From a bacterium (GTDB lineage: Bacteria > Electryoneota > Electryoneia > Electryoneales > Electryoneaceae): a DNA stretch of 41,802 bases. The DNA is taken from the NCBI GenBank assembly GCA_020444425.1, contig JAHLLB010000041.1:1-41802 (forward strand). Reading direction: 5' to 3'. A program made the position numbers and the translations under genes. Positions 17,480 to 26,090 of this stretch are shown piece by piece; positions within the stretch are counted from its first letter, which is position 1; every line of letters starts with the position of its first letter. The notes under the pieces are model-generated. The model ran no database searches. It saw nothing but the letters and a program-made list of their open reading frames with translations, and was not told the DNA's origin.

Positions 17480-18490
17480 ATGGCGAATTTCAGTATACTC
17501 GGGGCCGGTAGTTGGGGAACCGCGCTGGCGATCATGCTGGCGGAACAGAGCGAGCATCGTGTCCGTCTCTGGGAATTCCGGCCGGACGCCGCCATGCAGC
17601 TGCAAAAAGACCGGGAAAACCGGGAGTTCCTGCCGGGACCACCATTTCCCGACGCGCTGCACGTGACAGCGGATGTTTCGGAAGCAGTGGACGGCGCGGA
17701 TGTCATGTTGATGGTCGTGCCGGCGCAGGTCGTGCGGCAGGTGTTGAAGCAGATCGACCCCGAACAGGTACGCAACGCGACGATCATCGGAGCAGCGAAA
17801 GGTATCGAAGAAGGCACGCTGCTGCGGATGTCCGAAGTCACCGCGGAAATCCTTGGCGAGGACGTACTCGACCGCTACCTCGTCCTGTCTGGTCCGAGTC
17901 ACGCCGAAGAGGTATCACGCGGGATTCCGACGACGGTGGTCACTGCCGGGCCGAACCTCGCCCTGTCGGAAAAGGTGCAGCACTGGATGAGCTGCCCGAC
18001 CTTCCGCGTCTACGCCGGCGATGACCTCGTCGGTGTCGAACTCGGCGGTGCGTTGAAGAACATCATCGCGCTGGCGACCGGGATGTGTGACGGTCTCGGC
18101 TTCGGTGACAACACGCGCGGCGCGTTGATGACACGCGGGCTGCACGAGATCACCAGGCTTGGTGTCGCGCTCGGTGGACAGCGGGAAACCTTCGCCGGGC
18201 TTTCCGGCATGGGCGACATGATCACCACCTGTACGTCCAGGCACAGCCGAAACCGTTTTGTCGGCGAGCAGCTCGGCAAGGGCCGCACGCTGGACGACAT
18301 CCTGAAGAACATGACCATGGTCGCGGAAGGTGTGACCACCACCCACGCCGGGTACAAACTGGGCCAGAAGCTGGGAGTCGAACTCCCGATCGTCGACAAA
18401 GTAAACGAGATCCTTTTCGAAGGACTGGACGCCAAAACTGCGGTCGTCGAACTGATGACTCGCTCGTTGAAAGTGGAGCAGCACTTATGA
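17480..18490 (+). CDS. gpsA: NAD(P)H-dependent glycerol-3-phosphate dehydrogenase
   Basis: A cytoplasmic enzyme that reduces dihydroxyacetone phosphate to sn-glycerol 3-phosphate, supplying PlsY encoded just upstream. It is 336 aa, normal for the family. The N-terminal dinucleotide site reads ILGAGSWGTALA, the middle has IIGAAKGIEEGTL and LSGPSHAEEVSRGIPT, and the C-terminal substrate domain has GVELGGALKNIIALATG with the catalytic Lys, followed by GLSGMGDMITTCTSRHSRNR. The gene starts 3 bases after plsY and its stop overlaps the asnS start as ATGA, so all three are probably translated from one message. Confidence 0.96.
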   Translation: MANFSILGAGSWGTALAIMLAEQSEHRVRLWEFRPDAAMQLQKDRENREFLPGPPFPDALHVTADVSEAVDGADVMLMVVPAQVVRQVLKQIDPEQVRNATIIGAAKGIEEGTLLRMSEVTAEILGEDVLDRYLVLSGPSHAEEVSRGIPTTVVTAGPNLALSEKVQHWMSCPTFRVYAGDDLVGVELGGALKNIIALATGMCDGLGFGDNTRGALMTRGLHEITRLGVALGGQRETFAGLSGMGDMITTCTSRHSRNRFVGEQLGKGRTLDDILKNMTMVAEGVTTTHAGYKLGQKLGVELPIVDKVNEILFEGLDAKTAVVELMTRSLKVEQHL

Positions 18491-19803
18491 TGCGCGTGTA
18501 CGTGGAAGATCTGTCACGTCATGTGGGTGAAGACGTTGAAATCGCCGGCTGGCTGTACATCCAACGCGGCAACAACAAGTTGCGTTTTCTGCAGGTTCGC
18601 GATGGCAGCGGGATCGTGCAATGCATCGTCGCCAAAAATGACCTCGGCGAAGAGGTGTTCGAACTCGCCAAGGCGATGACGCAAGAGTGTTCGCTGAAGG
18701 TGCGGGGCACGGTCAACGCCGACGAGCGCGCGCCGGGTGGACATGAAATCGTCGCCAAGGAAGTCGAACTGGTCGGCGAGTCGAACGACTACCCGATTTC
18801 GCCGAAGGAACACGGCGACGCGTTCCTGCTCGACAACCGGCACCTGTGGCTGCGCTCGAAGAAGCAGCACGCCGTGCTGCGTGTCCGTCACGAAATCATC
18901 TGGGCGATCCGCGACTTCTTCAACAACCGCGGCTTCCTCCTGTTTGATACGCCGATGTTCACCCCGAACGCCGTGGAAGGCACGACGGACCTTTTCGAGG
19001 TGAGCTATTTCGATACCTCGGCGTTCCTGTCGCAGTCCGGCCAGCTGTATGGTGAAGCCGGAGCGATGGCGCATGGACGGATCTACACCTTCGGCCCGAC
19101 GTTCCGTGCGGAAAAGTCCAAGACACGCCGTCACCTGACCGAGTTCTGGATGATGGAACCGGAAGTGGCGTACCTGGATCTCGACGGTGACATGCAGCTC
19201 GCCGAGGACATGACGATGTACATCCTCGAACGCGTGCTGGAGAAACGCCGTCCCGAGCTGGAGGCGCTCGAACGCGACATCAGCAAGCTGGAAGCGGTCA
19301 AACGCCCGTTCCCGCGGATACACTACGACAAGGCCGCCGAAACGCTGATCAAGTACGCGTCGGAACATCCGGATGAGGAAGGTGCGCCGTTTACACATGG
19401 CGAAGATTTCGGTGCTCGGCACGAATCAATCCTCACCGAAAACAGCGACAGCCCGATCATGGTGACTCACTTCCCGGCCGAGTTCAAGGCGTTCTACATG
19501 AAGCGGGACGAGAACCAACCGGACCGTGTTCTCGGCTTCGACATGATCGGCCCCGAGGACGCCGGCGAGTTGATCGGCGGATCGGTGCGTGAGGACGATT
19601 ACGACAAGCTCGTGTCACGGATCAAGGAACACGATCTGCCGATGGAACCGTTCGAATGGTACCTCGACCTGCGCCGCTACGGCAGTGTACCGCACGCCGG
19701 CTTCGGCCTCGGACTCGAACGCACCGTCAAATGGATCGCTGGACGCGACCACCTGCGCGAGTGCATCCCGTTCCCGCGGATGATGTACCGGATGAAGCCG
19801 TAG
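18487..19803 (+). CDS. asnS: Asparaginyl-tRNA synthetase
   Basis: A class IIb aminoacyl-tRNA synthetase that charges tRNA-Asn with asparagine. It is 438 aa, slightly shorter than the E. coli enzyme. Residues about 1-110 form the OB-fold anticodon-binding domain (IAGWLYIQRGNNKLRFLQVRD). The catalytic core has motif 2 in TFRAEKSKTRRHLTEFWMME and motif 3 in GFGLGLERTVKWIAG near the C-terminus. The VEGTTDLFEVSYFDTSAFLSQ region is typical of AsnRS rather than AspRS. The start overlaps gpsA by 4 bases, with GGAG 8 bases upstream. Direct charging of Asn implies the cell does not rely only on the GatCAB route. A heptamer tract follows the stop. Confidence 0.95.
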   Translation: MMRVYVEDLSRHVGEDVEIAGWLYIQRGNNKLRFLQVRDGSGIVQCIVAKNDLGEEVFELAKAMTQECSLKVRGTVNADERAPGGHEIVAKEVELVGESNDYPISPKEHGDAFLLDNRHLWLRSKKQHAVLRVRHEIIWAIRDFFNNRGFLLFDTPMFTPNAVEGTTDLFEVSYFDTSAFLSQSGQLYGEAGAMAHGRIYTFGPTFRAEKSKTRRHLTEFWMMEPEVAYLDLDGDMQLAEDMTMYILERVLEKRRPELEALERDISKLEAVKRPFPRIHYDKAAETLIKYASEHPDEEGAPFTHGEDFGARHESILTENSDSPIMVTHFPAEFKAFYMKRDENQPDRVLGFDMIGPEDAGELIGGSVREDDYDKLVSRIKEHDLPMEPFEWYLDLRRYGSVPHAGFGLGLERTVKWIAGRDHLRECIPFPRMMYRMKP

Positions 19804-19810
19804 ACCGCAG

Positions 19811-19838
19811 GTGTGAGGTATGAGGTGTGAGGTTTGAG
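19811..19838 (+). repeat. Heptamer tract (GTGTGAG-type) after asnS
   Basis: Four units (GTGTGAG, GTATGAG, GTGTGAG, GTTTGAG) begin 7 bases after the asnS stop, with a fifth decayed unit GACTGAA. The proposed TTG start of acyP lies inside the fourth unit. Confidence 0.85.
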
Positions 19839-20163
19839 GACTGAAGAACCACACAACCGAAGAAGACTGCACGCGTTCGTCTCCGGACGGGTGCAGGGTG
19901 TCGGATTCCGCTACCACGTGCTGACCGAAGTGCAGCGGCTGTGTCCGCATGTGGTTGGGCGGGTGCGCAACCTGCACGATGGTCGCGTTGAGGTGATCGC
20001 CGAAGGCCCGGAGGCTGAACTGCAGGACGTGCTGGCCCTCCTGCGCCGGGGACCACGCTGGTCGGTGGTGGAAGAGGTTACCGATGACTGGGGCGACGCG
20101 CGCGGTGACCTCGGACAGCGGTTTGATGTCAGTCACTATGACGGGGCATCGTGGGTGGTTTGA
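19834..20163 (+). CDS. acyP: Acylphosphatase
   Basis: A small (109-aa or shorter) cytoplasmic enzyme that hydrolyses carboxyl-phosphate bonds of acyl phosphates such as acetyl phosphate or 1,3-bisphosphoglycerate. The diagnostic loop is FVSGRVQGVGFRYHV, with the phosphate-binding Arg26; the catalytic Asn46 is in VRNLHDGRVEV. The C-terminus YDGASWVV is ordinary for the family. No ATG is available in frame; the TTG at 19834 is the only reasonable start I find, and it sits in a heptamer repeat, so repeat growth may have replaced the original start region. Acyl phosphate is also PlsY's acyl donor, but a link to that pathway is speculative. It probably shares the plsY-gpsA-asnS message (30-base gap). 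Confidence 0.88.
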   Translation: MRTEEPHNRRRLHAFVSGRVQGVGFRYHVLTEVQRLCPHVVGRVRNLHDGRVEVIAEGPEAELQDVLALLRRGPRWSVVEEVTDDWGDARGDLGQRFDVSHYDGASWVV

Positions 20164-20198
20164 CGGTACCCGGTGGCCGGTAATCGGTGCCCGGTGGG
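20164..20198 (+). repeat. Heptamer tract (CGGTACC-type, 5 units) after acyP
   Basis: Units CGGTACC, CGGTGGC, CGGTAAT, CGGTGCC and CGGTGGG begin on the base right after the TGA stop codon. Confidence 0.88.
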
Positions 20199-20311
20199 CG
20201 AGCGTGAGTGCTGAGAAGCGCCTCCGTTGCGAAGGTCAGCCTGCCAGATCCACGGTCGCGATTCCATGTTTGACGGACAGTTTCAAGCAGGACTGTTAGA
20301 GCTAAGTGAGG

Positions 20312-20350
20312 AAGGTCCAGTTTCGCATTGCATCGGCGAAGCTGGATCTT
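20312..20350. terminator. 15-bp perfect hairpin between acyP and the 72-aa gene
   Basis: AAGGTCCAGTTTCGC pairs with GCGAAGCTGGATCTT (15 pairs, two of them G-U) around a 9-base loop. It stands about 60 bases past the stop of the minus-strand gene and 150 past acyP, and is followed on the plus strand by CTTCACTTTTCTAC. It may terminate both transcripts. The sequence GGATCTTC...TTCCGT following it recurs near 37203-37240 at the 3' end of the MFS gene. Confidence 0.5.
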
Positions 20351-20413
20351 CTTCACTTTTCTACGTTCCGTCCAGAAAGACGAGCTGGCGATCTGTAGCT
20401 CGATACCATCGGT

Positions 20414-20632
20414 TCAAGCGCCGGAACCCAGCACCTGGCGAGGCGGAATCTGGCCGTAATGGTTGCCGTACGTGATGTTCTTGTCCTCACGCATGCACTG
20501 CTTGAACGCGGCCTCCGGGCCCATGTACTGCATCTTCATGTGGAAGCGGCGGACAAAGTCCGGCAACCGTTCCTCGATCACGCCCTGCTCACGGGCGGCG
20601 GCCATCACTTCACCCGATGTATGCAATCCCAT
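20414..20632 (-). CDS. Small hypothetical protein (72 aa)
   Basis: I do not recognise a family. The case for a real gene is a strong ribosome binding site (AGGAGGGG, 4 bases before the ATG at 20632), a normal amino-acid composition, and free space on both strands. The product is soluble, with no signal or membrane segment, and starts MGLHTSGEVMAAAREQG; it is mostly predicted helix (EERLPDFVRRFHMKM) with a more polar tail (GNHYGQIPPRQVLGS). It lies downstream of glgA on the same strand (about 200 bases away) and is followed by a strong hairpin. It might be a small adaptor or a regulatory peptide, but nothing in the sequence says which. Confidence 0.6.
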   Translation of the reverse strand: MGLHTSGEVMAAAREQGVIEERLPDFVRRFHMKMQYMGPEAAFKQCMREDKNITYGNHYGQIPPRQVLGSGA

Positions 20633-20681
20633 CGTTCCCCTCCTGACACTTGACGCTGGTTGGTCAAGCTTCCAGGCATGA

Positions 20682-20703
20682 CCCGCCCAGCTTGCTGGCC
20701 GGG
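20682..20703. repeat. REP-like palindrome (CCAGC stem)
   Basis: An imperfect 22-bp palindrome with CCCGCCCAGC/GCTGGCCGGG arms. Read on the minus strand it begins ATCCC and ends CGGGTCAT, close to the shared flanks of this repeat class. It lies between glgA and the 72-aa gene. Confidence 0.7.
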
Positions 20704-20835
20704 ATTAACCGAAAGCCTCGCACCGATTCGTTTCGTTGCCGGAATATACGGTGAGAACGAGGCGTCTGGAGAGAGGAACGGGCCGAGTCCCCGTGAGAAC
20801 CGGCCCGTAGTATCCCATCAGCAGAAATCAATCGT

Positions 20836-22314
20836 TCAGGCAACTTCCACCGCTTTCGCTTCCTGGTACACCTTGATCAGCTGTTTCGCGGACGCGGTCC
20901 AGCTATAGTCCTGCCGCATGCCGGTCAGCATCAGCTTGCGCCACGCGGATTTGTCCTCGAACAGCTTCACCGCACGCTCCACAGCCGCGATCATTGGCTC
21001 TGCACCGAACTCCTCAAAGCGGAATCCGTTGCCCTTGCCGTCGCCTTCGTATTCCTGCACCGTGTCGTTCAGCCCGCCGGTCGCATGCACAATTGGTATC
21101 GTCCCGTAGCGCAGGCTGTACAGCTGGTTTAAGCCGCACGGTTCGTATTTCGACGGCATCAGGAACGCGTCCGCACCAGCCTCGATGCGGTGTGATAACG
21201 GTTCGTCGTGACCGATCTTCACCCCGAGCCGGCCCGGATACTTCTCAACCAGTTCATTAATCTGCTGCTCCAGCTCCTTATCACCCCCGCCGAGGATGAC
21301 GAAGTTCACCGGCAAGTCCATGAACTTGTCAAACGTGTCGACGATCAGGTCGAACCCCTTCTGCCACGCCATCCGCGCGATCACGCCGATCAGCATGTTG
21401 TCAGGATTCTCCAGCTCGAACTCTTCCATCAACGCTTCGCGGCAAACAGCCTTGTCTTCGGGTTCCTCGACGGAATAATTCTTCGCCAGCTCTTTATCCG
21501 TTTCCGGATCCCAGACATTCTCGTCGATTCCGTTGAGCACGCCATAGAGGCGATCTTTCTTCTCAATGAGAACCGAATCCAGGCCAGCGCCCATCTCCGG
21601 CGTGAGAACTTCTTTTGCGTAGGTCGGTGAAACGGTGGTAATCAGGTCCGAACAGAGCAGCCCGGCTTTGAGGAAATTTACCTTGCCGTTGTGCCACGCC
21701 GGGTGGTTCTCATCAAATTTTACTCCCTTGCCAAACACCTGTTTGGCCACCTTCGCCGGGAACTCACCCTGGTAGGCGAGGTTATGAACCGTCAGCAGAC
21801 TGTTTGTCTTCTGGAAGAACTCTTCGTCCTTGTAGTCGTTCTTCAGGTAGTACGGCAACAGCGCGCTCGGCCAGTCATTGACATGGACGAGGTCCGGTTG
21901 CCAGTACAGCACCTTCAACATCTCAAGCGCAGCCTTCGCGAACAGGGCGAAGCGGAACGCGTCATCCTCGAAACCCTTGCCGGTCTTGGGATCGACATAG
22001 ATCGCTTCCCGGTCGAAATACGGTTTGTACTCGAGGAAATACGCCTGCACCTTGGAGTCGGGAACGAAACCGGATTTGACCGACACGGTGACCGTTTCGT
22101 TACCCATCGGGACTTCGATGTCACGCAAACGGATCACTTCTCGCAGGTTGTACTTGCGGTCGCGGATGACCCGATACTTCGGAAGAAACACCCGCACATC
22201 GTGCTCAAGATCCTTCAACACCTTGGGTAGAGATCCGGCAACATCAGCCAAACCACCGACTTTGGCCATGGGGTAGAGTTCACTTGTCAGATAGAGGACA
22301 TTGAACTTGGACAT
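20836..22314 (-). CDS. glgA: Glycogen (starch) synthase, GT5 family
   Basis: A cytoplasmic glycosyltransferase that extends alpha-1,4-glucan from ADP-glucose. The 492-aa product starts MSKFNVLYLTSELYPMAKVG with the ADP-glucose-binding Lys18 in AKVGGLADVAGSLP. The C-terminal half has VLNGIDENVWDPETD, IGVIARMAWQKGFDL and MPSKYEPCGLNQLYSLRYGT with the catalytic Glu, then VHATGGLNDTV. GGAGG stands 7 bases before the ATG. It is preceded after 71 bases by the diguanylate cyclase gene and may be read through from that operon. No glgB, glgC or glgP lies nearby. Confidence 0.95.
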   Translation of the reverse strand: MSKFNVLYLTSELYPMAKVGGLADVAGSLPKVLKDLEHDVRVFLPKYRVIRDRKYNLREVIRLRDIEVPMGNETVTVSVKSGFVPDSKVQAYFLEYKPYFDREAIYVDPKTGKGFEDDAFRFALFAKAALEMLKVLYWQPDLVHVNDWPSALLPYYLKNDYKDEEFFQKTNSLLTVHNLAYQGEFPAKVAKQVFGKGVKFDENHPAWHNGKVNFLKAGLLCSDLITTVSPTYAKEVLTPEMGAGLDSVLIEKKDRLYGVLNGIDENVWDPETDKELAKNYSVEEPEDKAVCREALMEEFELENPDNMLIGVIARMAWQKGFDLIVDTFDKFMDLPVNFVILGGGDKELEQQINELVEKYPGRLGVKIGHDEPLSHRIEAGADAFLMPSKYEPCGLNQLYSLRYGTIPIVHATGGLNDTVQEYEGDGKGNGFRFEEFGAEPMIAAVERAVKLFEDKSAWRKLMLTGMRQDYSWTASAKQLIKVYQEAKAVEVA

Positions 22315-22385
22315 GGGCTGGTTAGCCTCCGGAACGAACCGTCGTGGGGAACTGAGCAGAATACGGAAACGAAGTAAAAATACGA

Positions 22386-24050
22386 TTAAGCGCTTTGAGA
22401 AGCAAGTTCTGGTGAGTACATCACACTGCGATTGCGGCCCGTTTCTTTTGCACGATACAGCGCCTTGTCCGCCATCTCGATCAATTCCTGATAATCCTCA
22501 ATGCTGCCGTCCGTATCAGCAACACCGAGGCTGATCGTAATCCGGCCACTGGGCTGGGAATCCATGTCCTGGAATTCTGTCTCCTCAACCCGGCGGCGAA
22601 TCTTCTCAGCGGCGGCGTACGCGTTGTCCGCGGTGGTATGCGGCAGGATAATGGCGAACTCCTCGCCTCCATAGCGGGCGACGGTATCTTCCTCACGTAC
22701 CATCTTGCGCAAGATTGCGGCGAAGTCACGCAACAGGTAATCGCCCTTGAGGTGACCGTTCGTATCGTTGTACGCCTTGAAAAAGTCGATGTCGATCAGG
22801 ATCAACGACAGCGGCAGGCGGTAACGCAAGGAACGGTGAGATTCCTTCTCGATTACTTCGTTGAAACTGCGGCGGTTGGAGAGCCCGGTGAGCGCGTCCA
22901 CGCTGGCCATCAACCGCATGTCTTCATGCGCGTTGCTGTTCTCAATGCTGCGGGCGATGATTTCACCGATCCGGCCGATGCGTTCGAGGTCAGCTTCATG
23001 GAAGCCGCTCGGACGGGTGTAATACATCGCGATCATCCCCTGCACCTTCTTCTCATGCACGAGCGGAATGAGCAAACCTTCCTGCAAGCCAGCCAACTCC
23101 GCGAGGTGCGGGTTGAGCACTCCCTGCGTCTTGCTCATCTGGATGATACGCGGACGACCGACCTCGAGCAGGCGCTTCACCGCATTTTTGTCGATGAAGA
23201 TGTTGAGATCTTTGCCGTAGCCGGTCAGATTCTCATGCCACGAGAGGAATTCCTCGAACCGGCTGCCGAGCCGGTTGAAGATGTGTACGTCAATGAAATC
23301 ATACCCGAGTCCGCGATGCAGTGCGCGTCCGACCGCAGGCAAAAGGCGGTCGCTGTAGAGATGCCACGCGACTTCGAGCTGAATGTTGTTGAAGATTTCG
23401 GTCCACTGGTACTCGGAGGTATTCGTCCGGCCCTGCGGATCCATGTGCCCAGCCATCTGCAACGCTGCCTGCAGGCGGGCGATCATCACTTCCGCTTCCG
23501 GACCGTATTCGATCGGAATGTCGCGCTCCAGCTTGTTCAAGCGCGCAATGACCGGGTGTTCGACAGTGAAGCAGTTGCGGAACAATTCGAGCGCATCGGT
23601 GATCGGCAATGGCGACCAGCTGATACGCAGGTGCCAGATGTCCAACCCGAGCGGGCGCTTCGGGTTCGCCGGCTGGTCGCGGCGGGCAAGCACCATCCCG
23701 GTGCCCCGTTTGCCAACCCACAGCATCCAGAACTCGCCATGCATCAGGCACGGATCATCCGCCGGGGACGGTAGCACCGACCATTTCTTCTCGCCGGCAT
23801 TCCACGAGATAATCTCGTCCGGCCGGTCCACTGGCCACCAGTCCATCTCATCTGCCAGGTCAGATGGCAGGAACGCCAGGCCATGCTGCAGATTGGTCCC
23901 CTTCACCGCCTCGAACACCGAGTGCAGGAAACCGGTCAGGGTTTGCAGCATCAGGCCGCGGTATTCCCACTCTTCCGCGTTTTCCGCCATCCAGGCGGTT
24001 TCCAACGCTTCAAATGGAGAGAGACACTCTGGCGTGGATGATTCTGGCAT
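22386..24050 (-). CDS. GAF-GGDEF diguanylate cyclase
   Basis: A 554-aa cytoplasmic protein that probably makes cyclic di-GMP from two GTP. The C-terminal 165 residues are a full GGDEF domain: DALTGLSNRRSF, IDIDFFKAYND with the metal-binding Asp, and the active-site GGEEF at 461-465. An inhibitory I-site is present (REED, five residues before GGEEF), so product feedback is expected. Residues about 225-380 look like a GAF domain (IPLVHEKKVQGMIAMYY), a likely ligand or redox sensor. The first 200 residues have no family that I can name (EWEYRGLMLQTLTGFLHSVF; FWMLWVGKRGTGMVLARR). The ATG abuts the DUF72 stop (TAAATG), so translation is coupled. No signal peptide or membrane segment is visible. 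Confidence 0.93.
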   Translation of the reverse strand: MPESSTPECLSPFEALETAWMAENAEEWEYRGLMLQTLTGFLHSVFEAVKGTNLQHGLAFLPSDLADEMDWWPVDRPDEIISWNAGEKKWSVLPSPADDPCLMHGEFWMLWVGKRGTGMVLARRDQPANPKRPLGLDIWHLRISWSPLPITDALELFRNCFTVEHPVIARLNKLERDIPIEYGPEAEVMIARLQAALQMAGHMDPQGRTNTSEYQWTEIFNNIQLEVAWHLYSDRLLPAVGRALHRGLGYDFIDVHIFNRLGSRFEEFLSWHENLTGYGKDLNIFIDKNAVKRLLEVGRPRIIQMSKTQGVLNPHLAELAGLQEGLLIPLVHEKKVQGMIAMYYTRPSGFHEADLERIGRIGEIIARSIENSNAHEDMRLMASVDALTGLSNRRSFNEVIEKESHRSLRYRLPLSLILIDIDFFKAYNDTNGHLKGDYLLRDFAAILRKMVREEDTVARYGGEEFAIILPHTTADNAYAAAEKIRRRVEETEFQDMDSQPSGRITISLGVADTDGSIEDYQELIEMADKALYRAKETGRNRSVMYSPELASQSA

Positions 24051-24833
24051 TTACGCGACCTCGAACTGCCGTTGAAGAATGTCCTTCATCAAAAGTGCGT
24101 TTTTCACGGCCCAGCCCATGTGACAGTTGTTGAAGAAGAGATACGACAGTTCGGCACGGCTTTCCAACGCCTGAATCCGGGGAACCCATTCCCGCAGTTC
24201 CCGTTCAGAATAGTCCCAGGCGTACCGGTCCCCCGCTTTCGGATTGTACCACGTCTCCGAGTTACGGCCGTGCAGCCGCACATATCCCCGGTCTGAAGTT
24301 ACGGCGGGGCGAGCGTTCGGCAGGGAACGAATGCGCGGCAAATCCACCGCGACCCAGCCCAGCTTCATCTCCTTCACAAGCTCGACCGCACGGTCGGTAT
24401 CCCAACCGGCATGACGAAATTCAACAAATACCGGAATCTCGTGAGAGTGTTCCGTAAGTTTATAAAGATAATACTCATTTTGTGCCGTTGCATGAAAGGA
24501 GGCCGGAAATTGGGCTAAAAGTCCCGAGAGTTTTCCTGCGGCTCTTAGCGGCTCCAGCAACTCCAACAAATTCGCCAGGTCACGCGCCTCATTCTTGCGC
24601 TCGTGCGTCGTCTCCTTGTGCACCTTGACGATGAACTGGAAATTGTCCGGAGTGCGCTGCGCCCAGCCCGCCACCGTCTCCAGCTTCGGCAAACCATAAT
24701 ACGTGGTGTTGACCTCGAGCACGGAGAAGTGCCGTGCATAATACTGCAACCACTGCTCTTTCGGCAGATCCGGAGGGTAGAACGAGCCGGCCCAGTCGAG
24801 GAAATGGTAGCCGGATGTGCCGAGGTAGATCAC
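24051..24833 (-). CDS. DUF72 (YecE-like) protein
   Basis: A 260-aa protein of the DUF72 family, a TIM-barrel fold of unknown reaction found across bacteria and archaea. Family features are the start IYLGTSGYHFLDWAGSFYP, the VLEVNTTYYGLPKLETV block, FIVKVHKETTHE, LLAQFPASFH, PVFVEFRHAGWDT, VAVDLPRIRSLP, YVRLHGRNSETWY, and the closing YLFFNNCHMGWAVKNA. It overlaps hutI upstream by 4 bases and its stop abuts the GGDEF gene, so it sits in the middle of a tightly coupled operon. Barrel topology suggests an enzyme, possibly acting on a sugar or a nucleic-acid base, but no function is proven. Confidence 0.92.
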   Translation of the reverse strand: MIYLGTSGYHFLDWAGSFYPPDLPKEQWLQYYARHFSVLEVNTTYYGLPKLETVAGWAQRTPDNFQFIVKVHKETTHERKNEARDLANLLELLEPLRAAGKLSGLLAQFPASFHATAQNEYYLYKLTEHSHEIPVFVEFRHAGWDTDRAVELVKEMKLGWVAVDLPRIRSLPNARPAVTSDRGYVRLHGRNSETWYNPKAGDRYAWDYSERELREWVPRIQALESRAELSYLFFNNCHMGWAVKNALLMKDILQRQFEVA

Positions 24834-26086
24834 CGCTCGGCCACGCCGTCACGTGCAACAACCCGCCCGCGCTTGATCACCAGCGACGCGAGGTTGACAC
24901 CAAAATGGTAGGGTAGAATCTCCGGCGCGGCAGCATCCCACACGACCAGGTCCGCCAGCAGACCCGGTGCGATCGCGCCACGGTCCCCCATTCGCAGTGC
25001 CCGCGCGGAACCGGCGGTCGCCATCCACAGCGCCTCTTCCGCACTCACCCGGAAACGGATCACCGCCAGGTGCAGCGCCATCGTCATGCTCTGGCTCATC
25101 GCGCTGCCGGGGTTGAAATCGGTCGCCAGGGCACAGACGACACCCTTGTCGATCATCTTCCGCACCGGCGGATCTTCCTTCATCCGCAGGAAATGCGCCG
25201 CAACCGGCAACAGGCCGGCGACGGTGTTTGATCCGGTCAGCATCTCCACCGCTTCGTCGTCGATGAACTCGATGTGGTCGGCGGACAAGGCGTCCAGCTC
25301 GACAGCGAGCTTCGTCCCGCCCAACGGGCTCAGCTGATCGGCGTGCACCTTTACCTGCAGACCGTGCTGCTTCGCCGCGGAGAGGATACGCCGTCCTTCG
25401 TCCACGCTGAACACGCCGGTCTCGATGAAGATGTCGGCAGCGTGCGCCAACCCCTGTTCGCTTACCGCCGGGATCATCTCCTCGGTCAGGATGCGGATGT
25501 ACCCTTCGTGATCCTGCTTGTACTCCAAAGGGTACTCGTGCGCGCCGAGGAAGGTCGGGATGAGGTCGAGCGGATGGGTATCGTCCAGCGTACGCACCGC
25601 CCGCAGCAACTTGAGCTCGTTCTCGGTGCTCAGCCCGTAACCGCTCTTTGCTTCAAGCGTGGTGGTGCCATGTGCGAGCGCACGGTCGAGGTTCGGCCGG
25701 GAAAACGCGACCAGATCTTCCTCCGACGCTTCCCCCACCCGTTTCACCGAATTCAGAATCCCACCGCCGGCGGCGGCGATTTCGGTATACGAGGCACCAC
25801 GGGTGCGGAGATCAAACTCGGCTTCTCGGGTCGCGGCGAAAACGGGGTGCGCGTGAAAGTCGATCAGACCTGGCGTCAGGCCCTTGCCATGCAGGTCGAG
25901 GGTTTCGTCGGGAACGTGCGGACAGTCCGCCCGCTTGCCGATCCAGACGATACGTTCACCTTCGAGCAGTACGGAATCAGCGTCGGGACGGTTGATCGAG
26001 TACAGAGTCTGGCCATCGCCCGGAGCGTCCGGAGTGGCGATCCAGCCGGCGTTCGTCAACAGGGTACGGCGGGTTGTCTGGGACAT
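24830..26086 (-). CDS. hutI: Imidazolonepropionase
   Basis: A metal-dependent amidohydrolase that converts 4-imidazolone-5-propanoate to N-formimino-L-glutamate, the third step of histidine degradation. It is 418 aa, normal length. Metal ligands are visible as LIDFHAHPVF (His78 and His80), FLGAHEYPLEYK and KVHADQLSPLGG, and the late Asp in CALATDFNPGSAMSQ. The substrate-binding RTRGASYTEIAAAGGGI and EAKSGYGLSTENELK segments are diagnostic for HutI within the superfamily. The other hut genes (hutH, hutU) are not in the window. It starts 4 bases after the LON-domain gene and overlaps DUF72, so the operon combines catabolism, an unknown barrel and c-di-GMP signalling. Confidence 0.94.
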   Translation of the reverse strand: MSQTTRRTLLTNAGWIATPDAPGDGQTLYSINRPDADSVLLEGERIVWIGKRADCPHVPDETLDLHGKGLTPGLIDFHAHPVFAATREAEFDLRTRGASYTEIAAAGGGILNSVKRVGEASEEDLVAFSRPNLDRALAHGTTTLEAKSGYGLSTENELKLLRAVRTLDDTHPLDLIPTFLGAHEYPLEYKQDHEGYIRILTEEMIPAVSEQGLAHAADIFIETGVFSVDEGRRILSAAKQHGLQVKVHADQLSPLGGTKLAVELDALSADHIEFIDDEAVEMLTGSNTVAGLLPVAAHFLRMKEDPPVRKMIDKGVVCALATDFNPGSAMSQSMTMALHLAVIRFRVSAEEALWMATAGSARALRMGDRGAIAPGLLADLVVWDAAAPEILPYHFGVNLASLVIKRGRVVARDGVAER

Positions 26087-26090
26087 GTCC

